Part shown: positions 4,469 through 6,617 of the stretch, piece after piece | Position numbering within the stretch: position 1 is the stretch's first letter | Layout of the letters: the number at the start of each line of letters is the position of its first letter | Assembly (NCBI GenBank): GCA_003644825.1 | Contig: QNDJ01000095.1 | Coordinates: 1 to 6,617, forward strand | Length of the DNA: 6,617 nt | Direction: 5' to 3' | From: Candidatus Zhuqueibacterota bacterium | GTDB lineage: Bacteria > SM23-31 > B21-G16 | Translations under genes and position numbers: made by a program | Notes under the pieces: model-generated | Database searches by the model: none | The model's input: the letters and a program-made list of their open reading frames with translations, nothing else | Told to the model about the DNA's origin: nothing

Positions 4469-6139
4469 ATGATGAAATTGTATACTGGAATTATTTTTGT
4501 TTTTTTATTTTTTTCCTGTGCTGTTCAGGCTCCCCCTTCAGGTGGACCCGTTGATAAAACACCACCTGCTATTATTTCTTTTTTTCCTCCTCCGGATACA
4601 ATAAATGTAGATGTTAATACAGATATATTTATTGAATTCTCGGAACAAATAGACAAAAGTTCACTGGAAAATTCTCTTTTTGTTTCACCCGTTTTTGGAG
4701 AAAAATTCAAAATAAAATGGAGAAAAAGAAAAGCATTCCTGATTCCGCCGGAAAAACTTAAAAAAGATGTTACTTACGTTTTTAATATCGGTACAGATGT
4801 AAAGGATTTGAGAAACAATCACCTTAAAAATTCTTTATCCTGGGCTTTTTCAACAGGGAATAAAATTAATAAAGGAAAAATCTCAGGGTCAATAATTGGT
4901 GATAGAAAATTATCCGGTTGTTTTATCTGGTGCTTTAAAAAAGAGAAAAATAAAAATCTAAACCCCGCTTTGTCTTTTCCAGATTATATTACTCAAACAG
5001 GTGATGATGGAAAATTCAGCCTTAACTGTATTGCAAAAGGAACTTACAGGGTCTTTGCTTTCAGAGATGTCAATGATGATAAAAAATTCACGCCAGAAAC
5101 TGACCCCATTGGTATTCCTCCAGAAGATATTTACATTAATGATTCGGAGTTTCAAAATCTTAATTTGTGGATTGCAAAAGTGGATACAATACCACCCGAT
5201 GTAGAATACATTTCTGTTCTGGATAGAAATAAAATTGAAATCTCTTTTTCTGAAGCTATTGAAATTATGGCAGATTCAATATTTAAAATTTTTACAGAGA
5301 ACAATAGAGAGTTAAAAATATCTAATTTTTACTCAGGGAAAAACAAAAATTCGATCGTTTTAGAAACTGATATACAAAAAGAAAACGAGATTTATCACTT
5401 AAAAATAAGTGGACTTTCTGATTTACGGGGAAATTTTCTTTTTGATCCGGGTGATTCACTGACATTCCTTGGTACGGCTACTCCTGATACTGTGAGCCCA
5501 GAAATTTTATCCTTTTCACCGCAAGATTCTTCAAGTGATATTTCCTGTAATACACCAATAAGTATAGTGTTTTCTGAACCAGTAGATACTACGGATATTA
5601 ATAATAAAATATCTTTATACAGTTTATCAGATTCAGTAAATGTAGATGGAAAATTGATCTGGTTATCTCCTGTGGAAATGAATTTTGTCCCTTCAGGTGA
5701 TTTGAAAAGCCAGAAAGAATATATATTTTCAGTTGAACTTGAGAATATAACAGATAAACATTCCAATAAGTTTCAGGACTCCCTGTTTCAAGTGTATTTT
5801 ATAACTGAAAACAGAGATTTAAAAGGAAGCATAATTGGAACAATTGTTGATTCAAATAGATTTAATAATTTTAGCTATCATTTAATAATAACAAATTCTA
5901 CCGGTGGAAAGGTTTTTTCCGAGTTAAAGATAAATAAACCAGGGAAGTTTAATATACCTTATTTCAATACAGGTCAGTATAAAATTCTTGTATACAAAGA
6001 CCTGGATAATAATGGTCGTTATAGTTTTGGAAAGTTATCTCCTTTTACCTATTCCGAGCCATTCATTAAAATAGACCAACCTGTAGAAATTCGAGCTGGA
6101 TGGGATACAGAAATAGGTGAATTAATTTTCAAATATTGA
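4469..6139 (+). CDS. Secreted lipoprotein with repeated SbsA-type Ig-like (Big_5) and beta-sandwich domains
   Basis: A 556-residue envelope lipoprotein. A short signal peptide ends in the lipobox FFSC, with Cys17 as the lipidated residue; Ala18 at +2 does not suggest inner-membrane retention. After a Pro/Gly-rich linker come Ig-like modules, each introduced by a D-x-(T/V)-x-P phrase: Ig1 ~29-130 (ending WAFSTG), Ig2 ~239-339, Ig3 ~340-449. Between Ig1 and Ig2 (137-238) and at the C-terminus (450-556) lie two related prealbumin/carboxypeptidase-regulatory-like beta domains, both starting K-x-(S/K)GSII and carrying acidic loops DVNDDKKF (200-207) and DLDNNGRY (511-518) that resemble calcium sites. 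Such proteins are widespread in Bacteroidota and relatives, without a proven function; a structural or binding role at the outer membrane is inference. I start at ATG 4469 (4472 also possible): the frame extends upstream to a TTG at 4379, but that would bury the signal peptide. No clear Shine-Dalgarno is present. Confidence 0.8.
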   Translation: MMKLYTGIIFVFLFFSCAVQAPPSGGPVDKTPPAIISFFPPPDTINVDVNTDIFIEFSEQIDKSSLENSLFVSPVFGEKFKIKWRKRKAFLIPPEKLKKDVTYVFNIGTDVKDLRNNHLKNSLSWAFSTGNKINKGKISGSIIGDRKLSGCFIWCFKKEKNKNLNPALSFPDYITQTGDDGKFSLNCIAKGTYRVFAFRDVNDDKKFTPETDPIGIPPEDIYINDSEFQNLNLWIAKVDTIPPDVEYISVLDRNKIEISFSEAIEIMADSIFKIFTENNRELKISNFYSGKNKNSIVLETDIQKENEIYHLKISGLSDLRGNFLFDPGDSLTFLGTATPDTVSPEILSFSPQDSSSDISCNTPISIVFSEPVDTTDINNKISLYSLSDSVNVDGKLIWLSPVEMNFVPSGDLKSQKEYIFSVELENITDKHSNKFQDSLFQVYFITENRDLKGSIIGTIVDSNRFNNFSYHLIITNSTGGKVFSELKINKPGKFNIPYFNTGQYKILVYKDLDNNGRYSFGKLSPFTYSEPFIKIDQPVEIRAGWDTEIGELIFKY

Positions 6140-6154
6140 ACCGTTATCAAAAAT

Positions 6155-6159
6155 AAGGA
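6155..6159 (+). promoter_or_regulatory. Shine-Dalgarno AAGGA of dapF
   Basis: AAGGA sits eight bases before the ATG at 6168, inside the 28-base gap after the lipoprotein stop. The short gap without a terminator-like hairpin suggests dapF is co-transcribed with the lipoprotein gene. Confidence 0.55.
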
Positions 6160-6167
6160 TTTTTAAA

Positions 6168-6617
6168 ATGAAAAGGAGAAAAATAAATTTTACTAAAATT
6201 TCCGCTAACGGAAACGATTTTATTGTATTTGATAATAGAAAAAATATTTTGGACCTCAATGAAAGAGAATTTTTCAGAGATATTTGTAGAAGAAGATTCT
6301 CTATAGGTGCGGATGGTGTTATTCTTATTGAAGAAAAAAATCACAGGATTTATGTTAAATTTATAAATTCTGACGGCGGCGTAGCAGGTATGTGCGGGAA
6401 CGGAGGACGCGCTGCTGCCTACTATATAGCAAAGATGGGAATAATAAAAGAAAATACATTTGAAATACTTGCTGATGATGGTATTCACAGGGTTTATATT
6501 TATGATGATACTGTTAAATTCCAGATAAATCAAACTTCAGGGGAAATAAAAAAGGTTAAAATTAGTCTAAAGAATGAAGATTTTACAGGTTTTTTAATAA
6601 ATACCGGTGTTTTTCAT
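6168..6617 (+). CDS. dapF: Diaminopimelate epimerase DapF, 5' part (runs off the window)
   Basis: The first 150 codons of diaminopimelate epimerase, open to the window edge. The enzyme interconverts LL- and meso-diaminopimelate in the cytoplasm, feeding lysine and, in most bacteria, peptidoglycan synthesis, with a two-cysteine, cofactor-free mechanism. Visible signatures are FTKISANGNDFIVFDNR (8-24), FSIGADGV (44-51) and the catalytic NSDGG-x-AGMCGNGGR (67-81), where Cys76 corresponds to Cys73 of the classic enzymes. The last residues, NTGVFH, match the NTG-x-PH segment that opens the second half, with Phe in place of the usual Pro. The second catalytic cysteine and about the last 120-130 residues of a normal ~275-residue protein lie beyond the window. 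The start is supported by AAGGA eight bases upstream and by alignment of the N-terminal motif. No other lysine gene is visible here. Confidence 0.95.
   Translation, partial: MKRRKINFTKISANGNDFIVFDNRKNILDLNEREFFRDICRRRFSIGADGVILIEEKNHRIYVKFINSDGGVAGMCGNGGRAAAYYIAKMGIIKENTFEILADDGIHRVYIYDDTVKFQINQTSGEIKKVKISLKNEDFTGFLINTGVFH

Noticed and set aside
6147-6533. 128-residue minus-strand reading frame opposite dapF
   Set aside because: The plus strand encodes unmistakable DapF motifs across the same bases; the antisense product is Ile/Asn/Phe-rich without a domain.

Overview
The window is AT-rich bacterial DNA with five plus-strand coding regions behind about 1.35 kb of non-coding, repeat-laden sequence. 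The best taxonomic clues are the lipoprotein made of SbsA-type Ig-like units with a Cys-x(7)-SGGP-x-D-x-TPP N-terminus, a form common in Bacteroidota and relatives, and two possible TAnnTTTG promoter elements. These suggest an uncultured member of the FCB group or a similar AT-rich candidate phylum. That placement is inference: no rRNA or marker gene is present.

Layout. Positions 1-1349 carry no convincing gene. They hold a patchwork of short repeats and hairpins: a CTTTGCG tandem unit, two CCAGAAT hairpins, two copies of an ~82-bp element with a REP-like hairpin, a GGTCAGG hairpin, and phrase-like ACGAATTACAT and AAATGACCA units. Then follow a DUF2961/GH172-type glycoside hydrolase (1350-2378), a short TrmO/UPF0066 tRNA methyltransferase (2469-2879), a GT-B glycosyltransferase with glycogen-synthase-like motifs (2932-4359), a large secreted lipoprotein (4469-6139), and the first 150 codons of diaminopimelate epimerase dapF (6168 to the window edge).

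The genes are co-oriented with gaps of about 90, 52, 109 and 28 bases, so partial co-transcription is possible, most plausibly lipoprotein with dapF. They do not form one obvious pathway: a glycan hydrolase, a glycosyltransferase, a tRNA modification enzyme, an envelope lipoprotein and a lysine/peptidoglycan biosynthesis enzyme. The hydrolase is visibly richer in GC than the lipoprotein and sits beside the repeat patch, which is compatible with acquisition but does not prove it. I see no clear new defence, mobile or regulatory system. The most unusual material is the repeat patch, the mixed motif signature of the glycosyltransferase, and the duplicated architecture of the lipoprotein.
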